From assembly GCA_002297545.1 (NCBI GenBank), contig DBLZ01000035.1:18627-82626 (forward strand): 64,000 bases of DNA, written 5' to 3'. The notes under the pieces were generated by a model, which was not told the origin of the DNA, made no database searches, and worked only from the letters and a program-made list of their open reading frames with translations. Each line of letters begins with the position of its first letter. Within the stretch, counting starts at the first letter, position 1. The position numbers and the translations under genes are program-made. Source of the stretch: Prevotellaceae bacterium UBA711 (GTDB lineage Bacteria > Bacteroidota > Bacteroidia > Bacteroidales > Bacteroidaceae). Shown one piece after another: positions 27,147 to 36,250 of the stretch.

Positions 27147-28058
27147 TCACTGTCTTTCTGCCAAGTACTTGCGCGCATCCATGGCGGCATGGCAGCCGCT
27201 GCCTGCGGCAGAAATGGCCTGACGGTAGATGGGATCTGCCACGTCGCCACAGGCAAAGACACCCGGGATGTTGGTGGCCGTGGTGGGATGTTTCACTATG
27301 ATGTAGCCCTCGGCGTCGCATTCCAGGGCGGGACGGAAGATGTCGCTGTTGGGGTGATGCCCTATGGCAAGGAACAGACCGTCGATGGGCAGGTCCTGTC
27401 CGGTGGAGAGATGTGCTCCTTCCACGCCGTCGGCACCATAGAGGCCGCGGACCTGCGTGTTCCACAGTATCTCTATGTTGTCGGTTTCCTTGATTTTCTG
27501 CTGCATGGCTTCGGAGGCGCGCAACACGTCGCGGCGTACTATCATGTACACCTTCTTGCACAGGCCGGCCAGGTATTGGGCTTCCTCACAGGCCGTGTCG
27601 CCGCCGCCCACCACGGCCACGGTCTTCTTGCGATAGAAGAAGCCGTCGCATGTGGCGCATGCACTCACGCCCATGCCCTGGTACTTCTTCTCGTCGTCAA
27701 GGCCGAGGTATTTGGCCGAGGCTCCTGTTGATATTATGACCGTCTCCGCCTCTATGGTGGTGCCGTCGTCTATGGTCAGGCGGTGGGGACGTGAGCCGTC
27801 GGCGGAAAAGTCAACGGCCGTGATGGCCCCCATCCTTATGTCGGTACCCAGGCGTTCGGCCTGGGCGCGAAGGTCTTCCATCAGTTCGTTGCCCGTGGTG
27901 CCCTCGGGGTAACCCGGAAAGTTGTCGATGTCGGTAGTCTGTGTCAACTGGCCTCCGGGTTGGTTGCCCTCGTAGAGAACCGGTTCCAGACCGCTTCGGC
28001 TGGCGTATATTGCTGCTGTGTAGCCGGCGGGGCCACTGCCTATGATTACTGTCTTCAT
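27147..28058 (-). CDS. trxB: Thioredoxin reductase
   Basis: 303 residues, the usual low-molecular-weight TrxR length. FAD-binding GSGPAGYTAA near 8; redox CATC in SACATCDGFFYRKK near 134; NADPH-binding GGGDTACEEA near 152; C-terminal FAD contact GCGDVADPIYRQAISAAGSG near 265-285. It reduces thioredoxin with NADPH in the cytoplasm. Third in the frr-rsgA-trxB minus-strand series, 38 bp after rsgA. Confidence 0.96.
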   Translation of the reverse strand: MKTVIIGSGPAGYTAAIYASRSGLEPVLYEGNQPGGQLTQTTDIDNFPGYPEGTTGNELMEDLRAQAERLGTDIRMGAITAVDFSADGSRPHRLTIDDGTTIEAETVIISTGASAKYLGLDDEKKYQGMGVSACATCDGFFYRKKTVAVVGGGDTACEEAQYLAGLCKKVYMIVRRDVLRASEAMQQKIKETDNIEILWNTQVRGLYGADGVEGAHLSTGQDLPIDGLFLAIGHHPNSDIFRPALECDAEGYIIVKHPTTATNIPGVFACGDVADPIYRQAISAAGSGCHAAMDARKYLAERQ

Positions 28059-28096
28059 AATAAGTCGTGTTGATAGTGTTTGGGTGTATTCTATGG

Positions 28097-29134
28097 TTAC
28101 AGTTTGCTGCGGTATTTTCCCTCATCCTTGTCCTCCAGCATGGACAGGTAGCTGTGGTAGCGGCTCTGTGCTATGCGCTGTTGCTCCAGGGCGGCCAGTA
28201 CGGCACAGCCCGGCTCATGTGTGTGTGTGCAGTTGCCAAAGCGGCACTCCCTGCTTATGCTGAATATCTCGCGGAAGTAGTGTCCCACTTCTTCGCGCTC
28301 CATGTCGAAGGTGCCGAATCCCTTGATGCCAGGCGTGTCTATGATGTATCCTGCCTGGGCATCCGTGTCGGGGAGTGGAGGGAGGTCGAACATTTCGGAG
28401 AAAGTGGTGGTGTGTATGCCTGTGTCGTGTGTGTCGGATATTTCCGCCGTTCGTGCGTTTAGTCCGGGAATGAGTGCATTGAGCAATGTGCTCTTGCCCA
28501 CTCCGCTGTTGCCTGAGAGTAGCGTGGTCTTGCCGGCAAGCATCTGACGCAAGGCCGACACGTTACACAGTCCCGTGCCGTTGTCATGTCTCTGACCGCC
28601 TTCCTGTCCGTCGTCATCGGTGTTTGCGACCATGGTTCCGTCGTGCAAGGCCGATATGCCGTAGCATGGATAGCCAAGGCTTTCGTAGAGACGGAAGAAG
28701 AGGTGCAGCAGTTGCATGTCCTCCTCGTCCAGCAGGTCCACCTTGTTGAATATGAGGACGACGGGTACACGATAAGCCTCTGCTCCGGCCAGGAAGCGGT
28801 CGATGAAAGTGGTGCTTGTTTCCGGATGCCGCAGTGTCACTATCAAGGCAGCCAGGTCCACGTTTGCCGCTATTATGTGGCTTTGTTTGGACAGGTTGGA
28901 TGCCTTGCGGATGATATAGTTGCGTCTCTCCAGTACTTCCGTGATGAGGCCCACGTTGTCCTCTCCCGCCTCTGTGGGCAGGATGCGGACATGGTCGCCC
29001 ACGGCCACTGGGTTGGTGCTGCGGATGCCCTTGAGACGGAAGTTGCCTTTGACCTTACAACGGAAAAGCCGGCCGTCGTCCGTCAGACGGACAACGTACC
29101 AGCTTCCTGTGTTCTTGATGACGATGCCCTGCAT
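28097..29134 (-). CDS. rsgA: Ribosome small-subunit GTPase RsgA
   Basis: 345 residues with a circularly permuted GTPase order: N-terminal OB domain (1-70), then G4 NKVD near 147, G1 GNSGVGKST near 222, G3 DTPG near 288. A C-terminal zinc domain shows Cys/His ligands in [15 protein letters not shown]. It checks 30S maturation. Its loop between G4 and G1 contains an acidic/Gly insert ([17 protein letters not shown]) longer than in most relatives. 3 bp after frr, so translationally linked. Confidence 0.95.
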   Translation of the reverse strand: MQGIVIKNTGSWYVVRLTDDGRLFRCKVKGNFRLKGIRSTNPVAVGDHVRILPTEAGEDNVGLITEVLERRNYIIRKASNLSKQSHIIAANVDLAALIVTLRHPETSTTFIDRFLAGAEAYRVPVVLIFNKVDLLDEEDMQLLHLFFRLYESLGYPCYGISALHDGTMVANTDDDGQEGGQRHDNGTGLCNVSALRQMLAGKTTLLSGNSGVGKSTLLNALIPGLNARTAEISDTHDTGIHTTTFSEMFDLPPLPDTDAQAGYIIDTPGIKGFGTFDMEREEVGHYFREIFSISRECRFGNCTHTHEPGCAVLAALEQQRIAQSRYHSYLSMLEDKDEGKYRSKL

Positions 29135-29137
29135 CTC

Positions 29138-29698
29138 TCAGACTGTCATGATTTCCTTCTCCTTGTTGGCCATGTGCTCGTCCGCCTTCTTGATGTACTT
29201 GTCGTGCATCTTCTGCAGGTCGTTCTCAGCATCCTTCTCCAAGTCTTCGGACAGGCCGTCCTTGATGGCCTTCTTCAGCTTGTCGTTGGTGTCGCGGCGG
29301 GCATTGCGTACGCTCACTTTAGCCTGCTCCACCTCCTTGCCGCACTGTTTCACCAGCTGCTTGCGTCGTTCCTCGGTGAGTGGCGGTATGGTCAGGCGTA
29401 TGATTTCGCCATTGTTGTCGGGCGTGATGCCCACATCGCTGTCCATGATGGCCTTTTCTATTGCACGGAACATGCTTTTGTCCCAAGGCTTGATGGCTAT
29501 GGTGCGGGCATCCGGTGTGTTGATGCTGGCCACGTTGTTCAAGGGCACCATGCTGCCGTAGCTGTCCACGCGTATGCCGTCAAGTATCTTTACGTTGGCC
29601 TTGCCCGCACGGATGTGTGCCAGGGCCTCCTCGAGATACATTACGGCCTCTTCCATCTTCTCCTCAGCCTCGGCGAGGGTAGCTTTTACGTCTATCAT
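29138..29698 (-). CDS. frr: Ribosome recycling factor
   Basis: 186 residues, the standard length. The core shows [20 protein letters not shown] near 50-70 and [30 protein letters not shown] near 112-140, both family signatures. It splits post-termination ribosomes with EF-G. First gene of the frr-rsgA-trxB operon. Confidence 0.97.
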   Translation of the reverse strand: MIDVKATLAEAEEKMEEAVMYLEEALAHIRAGKANVKILDGIRVDSYGSMVPLNNVASINTPDARTIAIKPWDKSMFRAIEKAIMDSDVGITPDNNGEIIRLTIPPLTEERRKQLVKQCGKEVEQAKVSVRNARRDTNDKLKKAIKDGLSEDLEKDAENDLQKMHDKYIKKADEHMANKEKEIMTV

Positions 29699-29735
29699 GT
29701 GTGTATTATGGCTTTATTGGTTAGTAAAGCGCAGG

Positions 29736-29766
29736 CAAATGTAAGTTTTTTCTTTGGATAATGCAA
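29736..29766 (-). promoter_or_regulatory. Promoter of frr-rsgA-trxB
   Basis: Minus strand: -33 TTG at 29766-29764, 20-bp spacer, -7 TAcaTTTG at 29743-29736, 38 bp before the frr ATG. Confidence 0.7.
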
Positions 29767-29863
29767 GCGCGGACGGCATTTTGTGTCCCGGGGGAACGCA
29801 ATTTGGAGCCGGAGGGAGCTGTGGCGCTGTGTGCGGGAGCAGTGTGTGGGCAGGCACCAGCAT

Positions 29864-30415
29864 TTACTCTGCCGCAGTTTCGTCCGTGTCGTCTGTGGAC
29901 AGTTCCTCGGTGGGTGTGGCGCGGAACTTCAGTTTGACATACTCGTCGGACTGTGCACACCACATATAATGGACATAGGCATGGACGTCGGCACGCAGCC
30001 ATTCCGTGACTATCGCCCGGTACTGCTGCGGGTACTGTTCCTGCAGCAGTACCATGCCTTGTGCCATGTGTCCGAAGAAAGCATTCTCCACGTCCATGGG
30101 GCCGGCATACTGGTTCTTTATCCCTTCGTCATTGGTTTCCAGACGCTTTTCGGCGTTGATTACTATGGCATGCCACAGGGTGCGCATCTCCAGGGCGCTG
30201 ACGTGCAGGGGCTTGGGATCGGCGCCATCTGCGGAGGGCACCTGGGTGATGGTGACGGCCTGCAGGCGGTCATCGTTGCGATAGTCGGTGTCTCTCAGCC
30301 TCACCTCTCCCGGCTTCATGTCCTTGTACTCGTTGGAACAAGCCGTGGTGATGGCAAAGACGGCCGTCATGGCCACGATAGCCGACAGGAGGCGTGTGAT
30401 GTGTTTCTTGGTCAT
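29864..30415 (-). CDS. Hypothetical lipoprotein
   Basis: 183 residues. Signal peptide with lipobox ITTAC (Cys26). The rest is a soluble helical protein with an acidic C-terminus (ELSTDDTDETAAE). No family was recognised. It is 72 bp downstream of an AraC-type regulator on the same strand and could be in its transcript. Confidence 0.65.
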   Translation of the reverse strand: MTKKHITRLLSAIVAMTAVFAITTACSNEYKDMKPGEVRLRDTDYRNDDRLQAVTITQVPSADGADPKPLHVSALEMRTLWHAIVINAEKRLETNDEGIKNQYAGPMDVENAFFGHMAQGMVLLQEQYPQQYRAIVTEWLRADVHAYVHYMWCAQSDEYVKLKFRATPTEELSTDDTDETAAE

Positions 30416-30487
30416 AGCGTATGTATGTGCGTTGTGCGTGTGTTATGTTTATAGGTACGTGTATGCGTGCGTAGGGCGGATTGGCTG

Positions 30488-31372
30488 TCAGTTCATTGCA
30501 TCGGTTTTGCGCAATGCCTGCGGGGATATTCCTGTCTCGCGGCGGATGAATGTGCCGAAGTGCGACTGGTTGCTGAAGCCAAGCGTAGAGGCGATCTGCT
30601 TTATGCTGAGGTCCGGGTCCTTGAGCATTATCTTGGCCTGGTTCACCAGTTCCTCGTTGATAAGGGTGCTTGCCGTCTTGCCTGCCACCTGCTTGCAGAT
30701 GGTGTTGAAGTATTTCGGACTGATGTTCAGTTTGTCGGCATAGAACTGTACGCTGCGTCCGCTGGGGTGTTCGCGCAGGATGTGTGCAAAGGAGCGGAAC
30801 AGACTTTCGGCGGCACTGAACTTGACGGGTTGGGGCTGCAGCCCTCCGTTCTCCATAAGGAATGCCACCACGGCACAGGAGAAAGCCTGTAGGGTCTTCT
30901 GTACACACTGGGTGCGCAATTCTCCTTCGTGAAACATTTCACCATAGGATGTGATGATGGAATAGTAGTTGTGGCATATCTCCTGTCCCTGCGTGGAGAG
31001 ATGTATGCAGATATAGGCGTCCTTGGCCAGATAACGCAACGTGCCTACGTGTGTGTCCTTGAGCAGGTTGTAGGCGTATGCCGGAGTGGTCAGGAAAATG
31101 CGGCAGTGGAAGTCGATGCTCACCATGCCGGACTCTATGATGTTGCCGGGGGTGCAGATGAGCATGTCACCTTGTTCCAAGAAGATCTCTTCGTTGTTTA
31201 TCACGGCATGGCTCTGCCCCTGTTCCACTATCATCAGAATGAAAAGCTCCGTTCTGACGGTCTCGCGCACGCTGTCTACCTGGTGTATGTTGTCCAGCAA
31301 TATCACTTTGTCGTCCCTGTAGTCCACGACAAGATCCCGGGCTTCCGGAGTGTTCAGGTTGATTGTTTTCAT
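30488..31372 (-). CDS. AraC-family transcriptional regulator
   Basis: 294 residues. N-terminal cupin-like sensing domain (about 35-100, with LEQGDMLICTPGNI), then a linker and a C-terminal AraC domain with two helix-turn-helix units: VQFYADKLNISPKYFNTICKQ near 212 and IKQIASTLGFSNQSHFGTFIRRETGISP near 262. Ligand unknown. Its -7 box lies 4 bp upstream of the ATG, predicting a leaderless transcript. Divergent from lpxB, with 561 bp between; a target could be the lipoprotein gene downstream. Confidence 0.9.
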   Translation of the reverse strand: MKTINLNTPEARDLVVDYRDDKVILLDNIHQVDSVRETVRTELFILMIVEQGQSHAVINNEEIFLEQGDMLICTPGNIIESGMVSIDFHCRIFLTTPAYAYNLLKDTHVGTLRYLAKDAYICIHLSTQGQEICHNYYSIITSYGEMFHEGELRTQCVQKTLQAFSCAVVAFLMENGGLQPQPVKFSAAESLFRSFAHILREHPSGRSVQFYADKLNISPKYFNTICKQVAGKTASTLINEELVNQAKIMLKDPDLSIKQIASTLGFSNQSHFGTFIRRETGISPQALRKTDAMN

Positions 31373-31376
31373 GACA

Positions 31377-31384
31377 CAAAGATA
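31377..31384 (-). promoter_or_regulatory. -7 box of the AraC-family gene
   Basis: TAtcTTTG on the minus strand, ending 4 bp before the ATG at 31372. No TTG at the -33 position, so it may need an activator. Confidence 0.55.
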
Positions 31385-31718
31385 CAGAAAACTGTTTGCT
31401 TTTGCTGTTTACTTGGTCGTTGTTTTTCTGCCCGGGTAGAACAATGAGGCAAAAAGCAGGAAGAATAGAACAGCATTTTGCGTGAGTGTTGTTGTATTTG
31501 CCTACATTGAGCAACGAAATGTCACGCGTTTTATCGTACTTTTCCCGAGGTCTGCGATTTGGAAATGGGCGGGCGTCGTTGCAGGTGTCATGGGGAATGT
31601 TTTTTGTGTTGACGGGATTTGGTTCCCGTTCCTGTAGCATCGTCCCGCGCTTTCTGTGGCGATACGGGCCCTGTCTTGCCGTGCGTGGGGATGGGCGCCA
31701 TGGGATTGGGTGTCCATA

Positions 31719-31792
31719 AACGGGTTTGTTGACCGGAGAAAACCGGATTATGCGGACGAATGAACCGGTTGTTGCAGGTGAATGAACCGGTT
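31719..31792. repeat. Four AACCGGTT palindromes at exact 22-bp spacing (array 2)
   Basis: Units at 31719 (AACGGGTT), 31741 (AACCGGAT), 31763 and 31785 (both AACCGGTT), with 14-nt spacers. Same geometry as array 1 and array 3. It lies in the 561-bp divergent gap between the AraC gene and lpxB. The rest of that gap (31385-31718, 31793-31894) shows no gene. Confidence 0.9.
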
Positions 31793-31894
31793 TTCTCGCG
31801 CCCCATGATGTGGAGTATCGAACAAGACATGCCGGGACGGGCTGCTCTACTTGCCGAGGCAAGGGTGTTAAATTCCAAGAATAATGGCTTATTC

Positions 31895-31926
31895 TTTGCT
31901 TTTCCCCGTACTTAATCGTACCTTTG
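31895..31926 (+). promoter_or_regulatory. Promoter of lpxB
   Basis: -33 TTTG at 31895-31898, 20-bp spacer, -7 TAccTTTG at 31919-31926. The ATG is 7 bp further on at 31934, so the mRNA is expected to begin at or next to the start codon. Confidence 0.8.
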
Positions 31927-31933
31927 CAGGCGG

Positions 31934-33109
31934 ATGAGATACTTTGTGATTGCCGGAGAACCCAGTGGCGACCTGCATGCGGGTCACCTGATGGATGCCA
32001 TAAGACAGGAGGATGTACAGGCGGAGATACGCTATTGGTATCGTCCCGATCTGGCCTACATGGGCTTCGTCTCCGTGGCTATGCATTTGGGTGCCATATT
32101 GCGCGGCATGAAGGAATGCCGGCAGGCCATCGCAGACTTCCGTCCCGACAGGCTGGTGCTTGTGGACTATCCCGGTTTCAATCTGGACATGGCCGCGTGG
32201 TTCCGTGGCCATGTGGCGGCGCAGGAAACGGCCGTGGACAGCGGTGCACGTACGCCCAAGGTGGTGTATTATATCCCGCCCAAAGTGTGGGCATGGAAGG
32301 AGGGGCGCGTGTCCAGGATGAAACGTTGTGTGGACAGCGTGCTCTGCATCCTGCCGTTCGAGGTGGAATGGTATGCGCGGCGGCACGGCTATCAAGTGGA
32401 CTACGTGGGCAACCCGACGTTGGACGAGGTGGCGGCATTCCGTCAGACCCTGACGCGTGAAGAAGAGGAACAATGGCGCAGGTCTTTGCTTCTGGACGAT
32501 GCTCCTGTGCTGGCTCTTATGCCGGGCAGCAGGCGGCAGGAGATCGAACGCAACCTGCCGTTGATGTTGCATGCGGCCGCAGAGGTGGGCGGAGATGTGC
32601 AGCTGGTCATTGCCTCGGCGCCCGGTATGTCCGGACACTTCTATGATGGAGTGATGGCGCACGCCTTGGAGGGAAAGGACTATGAGGCTTTCCGCCGGAA
32701 GATAGTCCTGGCCCCGTGTCAGGGCAGCCGCAGCAGTTTCCTGTTGCTGCATTGTGCCCGTGCCGCCTTGGTGACCAGCGGTACGGCTACCTTGGAAACT
32801 GCCATCATGGGTGTGCCCCAGGTGGTGTGCTATGCCATGAGGTGCGGACGGATGGTGTCGTGGCTGAGACGCTTGGTGCTTAAGGTGCCTTATGTGTCGC
32901 TGGTCAATCTGATAGCCGGCCATGAGGTGGTGCCCGAACTGGTGGCCGGAGATCTAACGCCCGCCCGTCTGAGGCATGAGCTCCGGGGCATCCTGCTCGA
33001 TGATGTCTGCCGTGCACGTCAGAAGGAAGGCTATGCCCGTATGATGTCCATGCTGGGCGAGCCGGGTGCACCGAGGCGCGCCGCCGCCCTGGTGACAGGC
33101 AGAATCTGA
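31934..33109 (+). CDS. lpxB: Lipid-A-disaccharide synthase
   Basis: 391 residues, GT19 family. N-terminal AGEPSGDLHAGHLM (residues 7-20) is the LpxB signature; LVDYPGFNLDMA near 77, YYIPPKVWAWKEGR near 114, and LMPGSRRQEIERNLP near 196 are further conserved blocks, as is the late SGTATLETAIMGVPQVVCY near 286. It joins UDP-diacylglucosamine and lipid X to form the lipid A disaccharide at the inner membrane. SurE and LpxB are neighbours in many Bacteroidota; here a DUF389 gene lies between. The start is fixed by the promoter, 7 bp upstream. Confidence 0.97.
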   Translation: MRYFVIAGEPSGDLHAGHLMDAIRQEDVQAEIRYWYRPDLAYMGFVSVAMHLGAILRGMKECRQAIADFRPDRLVLVDYPGFNLDMAAWFRGHVAAQETAVDSGARTPKVVYYIPPKVWAWKEGRVSRMKRCVDSVLCILPFEVEWYARRHGYQVDYVGNPTLDEVAAFRQTLTREEEEQWRRSLLLDDAPVLALMPGSRRQEIERNLPLMLHAAAEVGGDVQLVIASAPGMSGHFYDGVMAHALEGKDYEAFRRKIVLAPCQGSRSSFLLLHCARAALVTSGTATLETAIMGVPQVVCYAMRCGRMVSWLRRLVLKVPYVSLVNLIAGHEVVPELVAGDLTPARLRHELRGILLDDVCRARQKEGYARMMSMLGEPGAPRRAAALVTGRI

Positions 33110-33200
33110 TACATGGCGCCGGGGGCGGGCATGTGCTGTCCGATGGCCTCGGAATGTGGGGACGATGCAAGCGTAGAGATAAATACCAAATGACAACGAT

Positions 33201-34568
33201 ATGAACATATTGCAGAGTGTACGCACCAAACTGCACGAGATGTTGAGTTTGGGCGAAGACATGGCTCCCGAGAAAGAGACTATTGCCGCCATAGAGGATG
33301 GCGTGGACTTCCATGGAGCGAAGTTGTGGATCCTGATACTGGCTATTTTCGTGGCCTCGCTGGGTCTGAATACCAACAGTGCGGCCGTCATCATCGGCGC
33401 CATGCTCATCTCCCCTCTGATGGGACCTATCATCGGCATGGGGCTGGCCGTGGGCATCAACGACTTCCAACTGTTCAAACGTGCTGCCAAAAACTATCTG
33501 GTAGCCACTCTCTTCAGTGTGGCTACGGCCACGGTGTACTTCCTGCTGACCCCGCTGGACGACGTTCAGTCCGAACTGTTGGCGCGAACCTCGCCTACGA
33601 TATATGACGTGGGTATAGCCCTTTGTGGCGGTCTGGCCGGCATAGTGGCGCTGAGCAGTCGCAGCCAGCGTATGGGTAACGTCATCCCCGGCGTGGCCAT
33701 AGCCACTGCCCTCATGCCTCCACTCTGTACAGTAGGCTTCGGCCTGGGCACGGGCAATTGGCTGTTTGCCCTGGGAGCATTGTACCTGTATCTCATCAAC
33801 ACGATATTCATCTCCCTGGCCACGTTTCTCGGCGTGACTTTCGTCATGCGCTATCCCAAGAAGGTCTTTGTGGACAAGGCCCGCGAACGTCGTGTGAAGC
33901 GCATCATTACCTTCATAAGTATAGTCACCATCATACCCAGCATTTTCATAACGTGGCAGATAGTCAAGGAGACGGTCTTCACGAACCGTTGCCAGGAATT
34001 CTGTAGGGAGGCGGTGCATTGCAACGAGGCGAGGGTAATATCCCAGGATTTCGACTACAAGAACAAAACGATACGCATGATCCTGCTTGGCGAGTCGGTG
34101 GACAGCGCCAAGATAGCCGAGATGCAGGCGCAGTTGCCGCGCTACGGGTTGGACGATGTGACTCTGGATATTGTCCAGGGTACCAACGGTTTGAACGAGG
34201 AAAGCGTGCGCGGCATGATATTCAGCGAGAAGAACAAGACGCTGGCCACACAACGGCAACTGGCCGAGGTGGAACGCGAGGCCAAAGCCCTGCGGGACAG
34301 CCTGGTGCAATATGTGAATGCAGGGGAGGCGTCACGCATGCTGTTGCCGGAACTGACGGCTCTCTTCCCGGCTGTCTCCTCGGTGTCTACGGGGTGTGGA
34401 GTGCATACCTACTGGAATGATTCCGTGATGCAGGACAGTGCCGTGTACGTGGTCGATGTGGAGTTGACGGGGCGTATGAAACCGGATGACGAGGCACGCA
34501 TGGTGGCATGGCTCGGTACACGTCTGGCGCGCCGCGATGTGAAGGTGAGGGTGCACCAAGGCAGGTAG
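33201..34568 (+). CDS. DUF389 (TIGR00341) membrane protein
   Basis: 455 residues. A run of about seven spans from residue 35 to 260 contains the family motif NSAAVIIGAMLISPLMGPIIGMG (about 52-75). The C-terminal 200 residues are soluble, with a coiled-coil stretch (LAEVEREAKALRDSL). Function of the family is not established. Preceded by a 91-bp gap after lpxB and convergent with surE, 13 bp between stops. Confidence 0.88.
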   Translation: MNILQSVRTKLHEMLSLGEDMAPEKETIAAIEDGVDFHGAKLWILILAIFVASLGLNTNSAAVIIGAMLISPLMGPIIGMGLAVGINDFQLFKRAAKNYLVATLFSVATATVYFLLTPLDDVQSELLARTSPTIYDVGIALCGGLAGIVALSSRSQRMGNVIPGVAIATALMPPLCTVGFGLGTGNWLFALGALYLYLINTIFISLATFLGVTFVMRYPKKVFVDKARERRVKRIITFISIVTIIPSIFITWQIVKETVFTNRCQEFCREAVHCNEARVISQDFDYKNKTIRMILLGESVDSAKIAEMQAQLPRYGLDDVTLDIVQGTNGLNEESVRGMIFSEKNKTLATQRQLAEVEREAKALRDSLVQYVNAGEASRMLLPELTALFPAVSSVSTGCGVHTYWNDSVMQDSAVYVVDVELTGRMKPDDEARMVAWLGTRLARRDVKVRVHQGR

Positions 34569-34581
34569 CCTCATTTTGCAC

Positions 34582-35337
34582 CTATTGCTTCTTGCCCGTC
34601 AGTGCTGCCAGCAGGCCGTAATCCGTCATGTCCAGGGACAATGGCGTTATGGCTGCCATGCCGTGGTCTATGGCCCAGTAGTCGGTGTCCGCGGCTTCCG
34701 GTTCCAGATTGCGGAATGTGCCGGTGAGGGTATAATGGCTCTTCCCGTCGGCGTCAGTCCCTGCATCGTCCCATTCCGTGTGCCACATGCCCCGTGCCAT
34801 GCGGCAGACTTTGGCTCCTGCCAGGCGGGGGACTTCGGGAAAGTTGATGTTCAGGCAGCTGTCAGTCGGCAGTCCCTCGCGCAACACCCTGCCTGCCCAT
34901 TCTTCGATGACCGCGCTGTATGGGGCGAAGTCGCATTCCTTCTTGCTGGTCCTCAGGCTGTAGGCTATGGCTGGAATGCCTTTCATGCAAGCCTCCAGCA
35001 CGGCACCGACAGTGCCGCTGTAGTGCAGGGATATGGAGGCGTTGTCGCCATGGTTGATGCCGCTGACCACAAGGTCGGGGCTACAAGGCAGCACTTTCTC
35101 AAGGGCTATCTTTACGCAATCCACCGGTGTGCCCGAGCATGAATATACACCGGGTTCCACCTGCTCCACGTGCACTGGCAAGCGGCTTGTGATGGCACAT
35201 CCCGCGCCGCTGCGCGCACTGTCCGGAGCCACCACGATGGTGTCTCCGAATGTTCTCATGATCTCTGTCAGGGCACGTATGCCCTGCGCCTTGTAACCGT
35301 CGTCGTTGGTGATCAGAATGGTGGGTCTGGTGTTCAT
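34582..35337 (-). CDS. surE: 5'/3'-nucleotidase SurE
   Basis: 251 residues from the ATG at 35337, chosen because the family starts just before ILITNDDG; the longer frame adds 20 unsuited residues. Metal ligands: D-D in NDDG (11-14), Ser in SARSGAG near 42, Asn in SGINHGDN near 92. It removes phosphate from nucleoside monophosphates and polyphosphate. The promoter (below) lies about 32 bp upstream. Confidence 0.95.
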   Translation of the reverse strand: MNTRPTILITNDDGYKAQGIRALTEIMRTFGDTIVVAPDSARSGAGCAITSRLPVHVEQVEPGVYSCSGTPVDCVKIALEKVLPCSPDLVVSGINHGDNASISLHYSGTVGAVLEACMKGIPAIAYSLRTSKKECDFAPYSAVIEEWAGRVLREGLPTDSCLNINFPEVPRLAGAKVCRMARGMWHTEWDDAGTDADGKSHYTLTGTFRNLEPEAADTDYWAIDHGMAAITPLSLDMTDYGLLAALTGKKQ

Positions 35338-35368
35338 GTCGTGTTTGTCTCGGTTTGAAATGTTTGTG

Positions 35369-35399
35369 CAAAGGTAATGCTTTTGAGTTTTTAACACAA
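35369..35399 (-). promoter_or_regulatory. Promoter of surE
   Basis: Minus strand: -33 TTG at 35399-35397, 20-bp spacer, -7 TAccTTTG at 35376-35369. Confidence 0.75.
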
Positions 35400-35428
35400 G
35401 AATTATGGGGCTTTTGACGTTTTTTTAG

Positions 35429-35436
35429 TATCTTTG
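35429..35436 (+). promoter_or_regulatory. -7 box of the parA operon
   Basis: TAtcTTTG, 40 bp before the parA ATG. No TTG at the standard -33 distance. Confidence 0.5.
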
Positions 35437-35476
35437 TGCGCGAAGACATACAGGACTTAAGGTCTTATATAAGCAG

Positions 35477-36250
35477 ATGAGTAAAATAATTGCATTGGCC
35501 AACCAGAAGGGTGGTGTGGGAAAGACCACCACGAGCATGAACCTTGCCGCATCCTTGGCCGCATTGGAAAAGAAAGTATTGTTGATAGATGCCGACCCTC
35601 AGGCCAACGCATCCAGTGGCCTGGGCGTGGATAGCGCGCAGGTGGATTGCACGATATACAATTGCCTGATTGATGGAGTGGACGTCCACGAGGCAGTATA
35701 TAGCACCGATGTGGAAAACCTGGACATCATCCCCAGCCATATAGACTTGGTGGGCGCCGAGATAGAGATGCTCAACCGGAAGAACCGTGAACGCATACTG
35801 TTGAACCTGCTGCAACCGATAGCTTCGGACTATGACTATGTGCTCATCGACTGCAGTCCGTCGCTGGGACTCATTACGGTGAATGCACTTACGGCCGCCG
35901 ACAGTGTCATCATTCCTGTGCAGTGCGAGTACTTTGCATTGGAGGGCATCAGCAAATTGCTGAATACGATAAAGATTATCAAGGCCAAGCTCAATCCGCA
36001 CCTGGAAATAGAGGGCTTTCTGCTGACGATGTATGACAGCCGCCTGCGCTTGGCCAATCAGATATACGACGAAGTGAAGCGTCATTTCCGTGAACTGGTG
36101 TTCCGTACGGTAATACAGCGTAATGTAAAGCTGTCCGAGGCACCCAGTCATGGCCTGCCTGTCCTGCATTATGATGTAGACTCGGCCGGTGCGCGCAACC
36201 ACCTGGCTTTGGCACAGGAGATTATTGAGAAAAACGAGAAGAAACAATGA
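35477..36250 (+). CDS. parA: Chromosome-partitioning ATPase ParA/Soj
   Basis: 257 residues. Deviant Walker A KGGVGKTT (residues 11-18), Walker A' IDADPQANAS near 40, Walker B IDCSPSLGLIT near 120. It is the short, Soj-like form without an N-terminal DNA-binding domain, as for chromosomal ParA. Together with ParB it segregates the origin region. Overlaps parB by 4 nt (ATGA). Confidence 0.96.
   Translation: MSKIIALANQKGGVGKTTTSMNLAASLAALEKKVLLIDADPQANASSGLGVDSAQVDCTIYNCLIDGVDVHEAVYSTDVENLDIIPSHIDLVGAEIEMLNRKNRERILLNLLQPIASDYDYVLIDCSPSLGLITVNALTAADSVIIPVQCEYFALEGISKLLNTIKIIKAKLNPHLEIEGFLLTMYDSRLRLANQIYDEVKRHFRELVFRTVIQRNVKLSEAPSHGLPVLHYDVDSAGARNHLALAQEIIEKNEKKQ

Noticed and set aside
27961..28000. 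GAACCGGTTC inside trxB
   Set aside because: A single octamer without 22-bp neighbours, in coding sequence; not counted as an array.
30925..30945. GTGAAACATTTCAC as a possible operator or parS half
   Set aside because: Not a true palindrome and within the AraC coding sequence.
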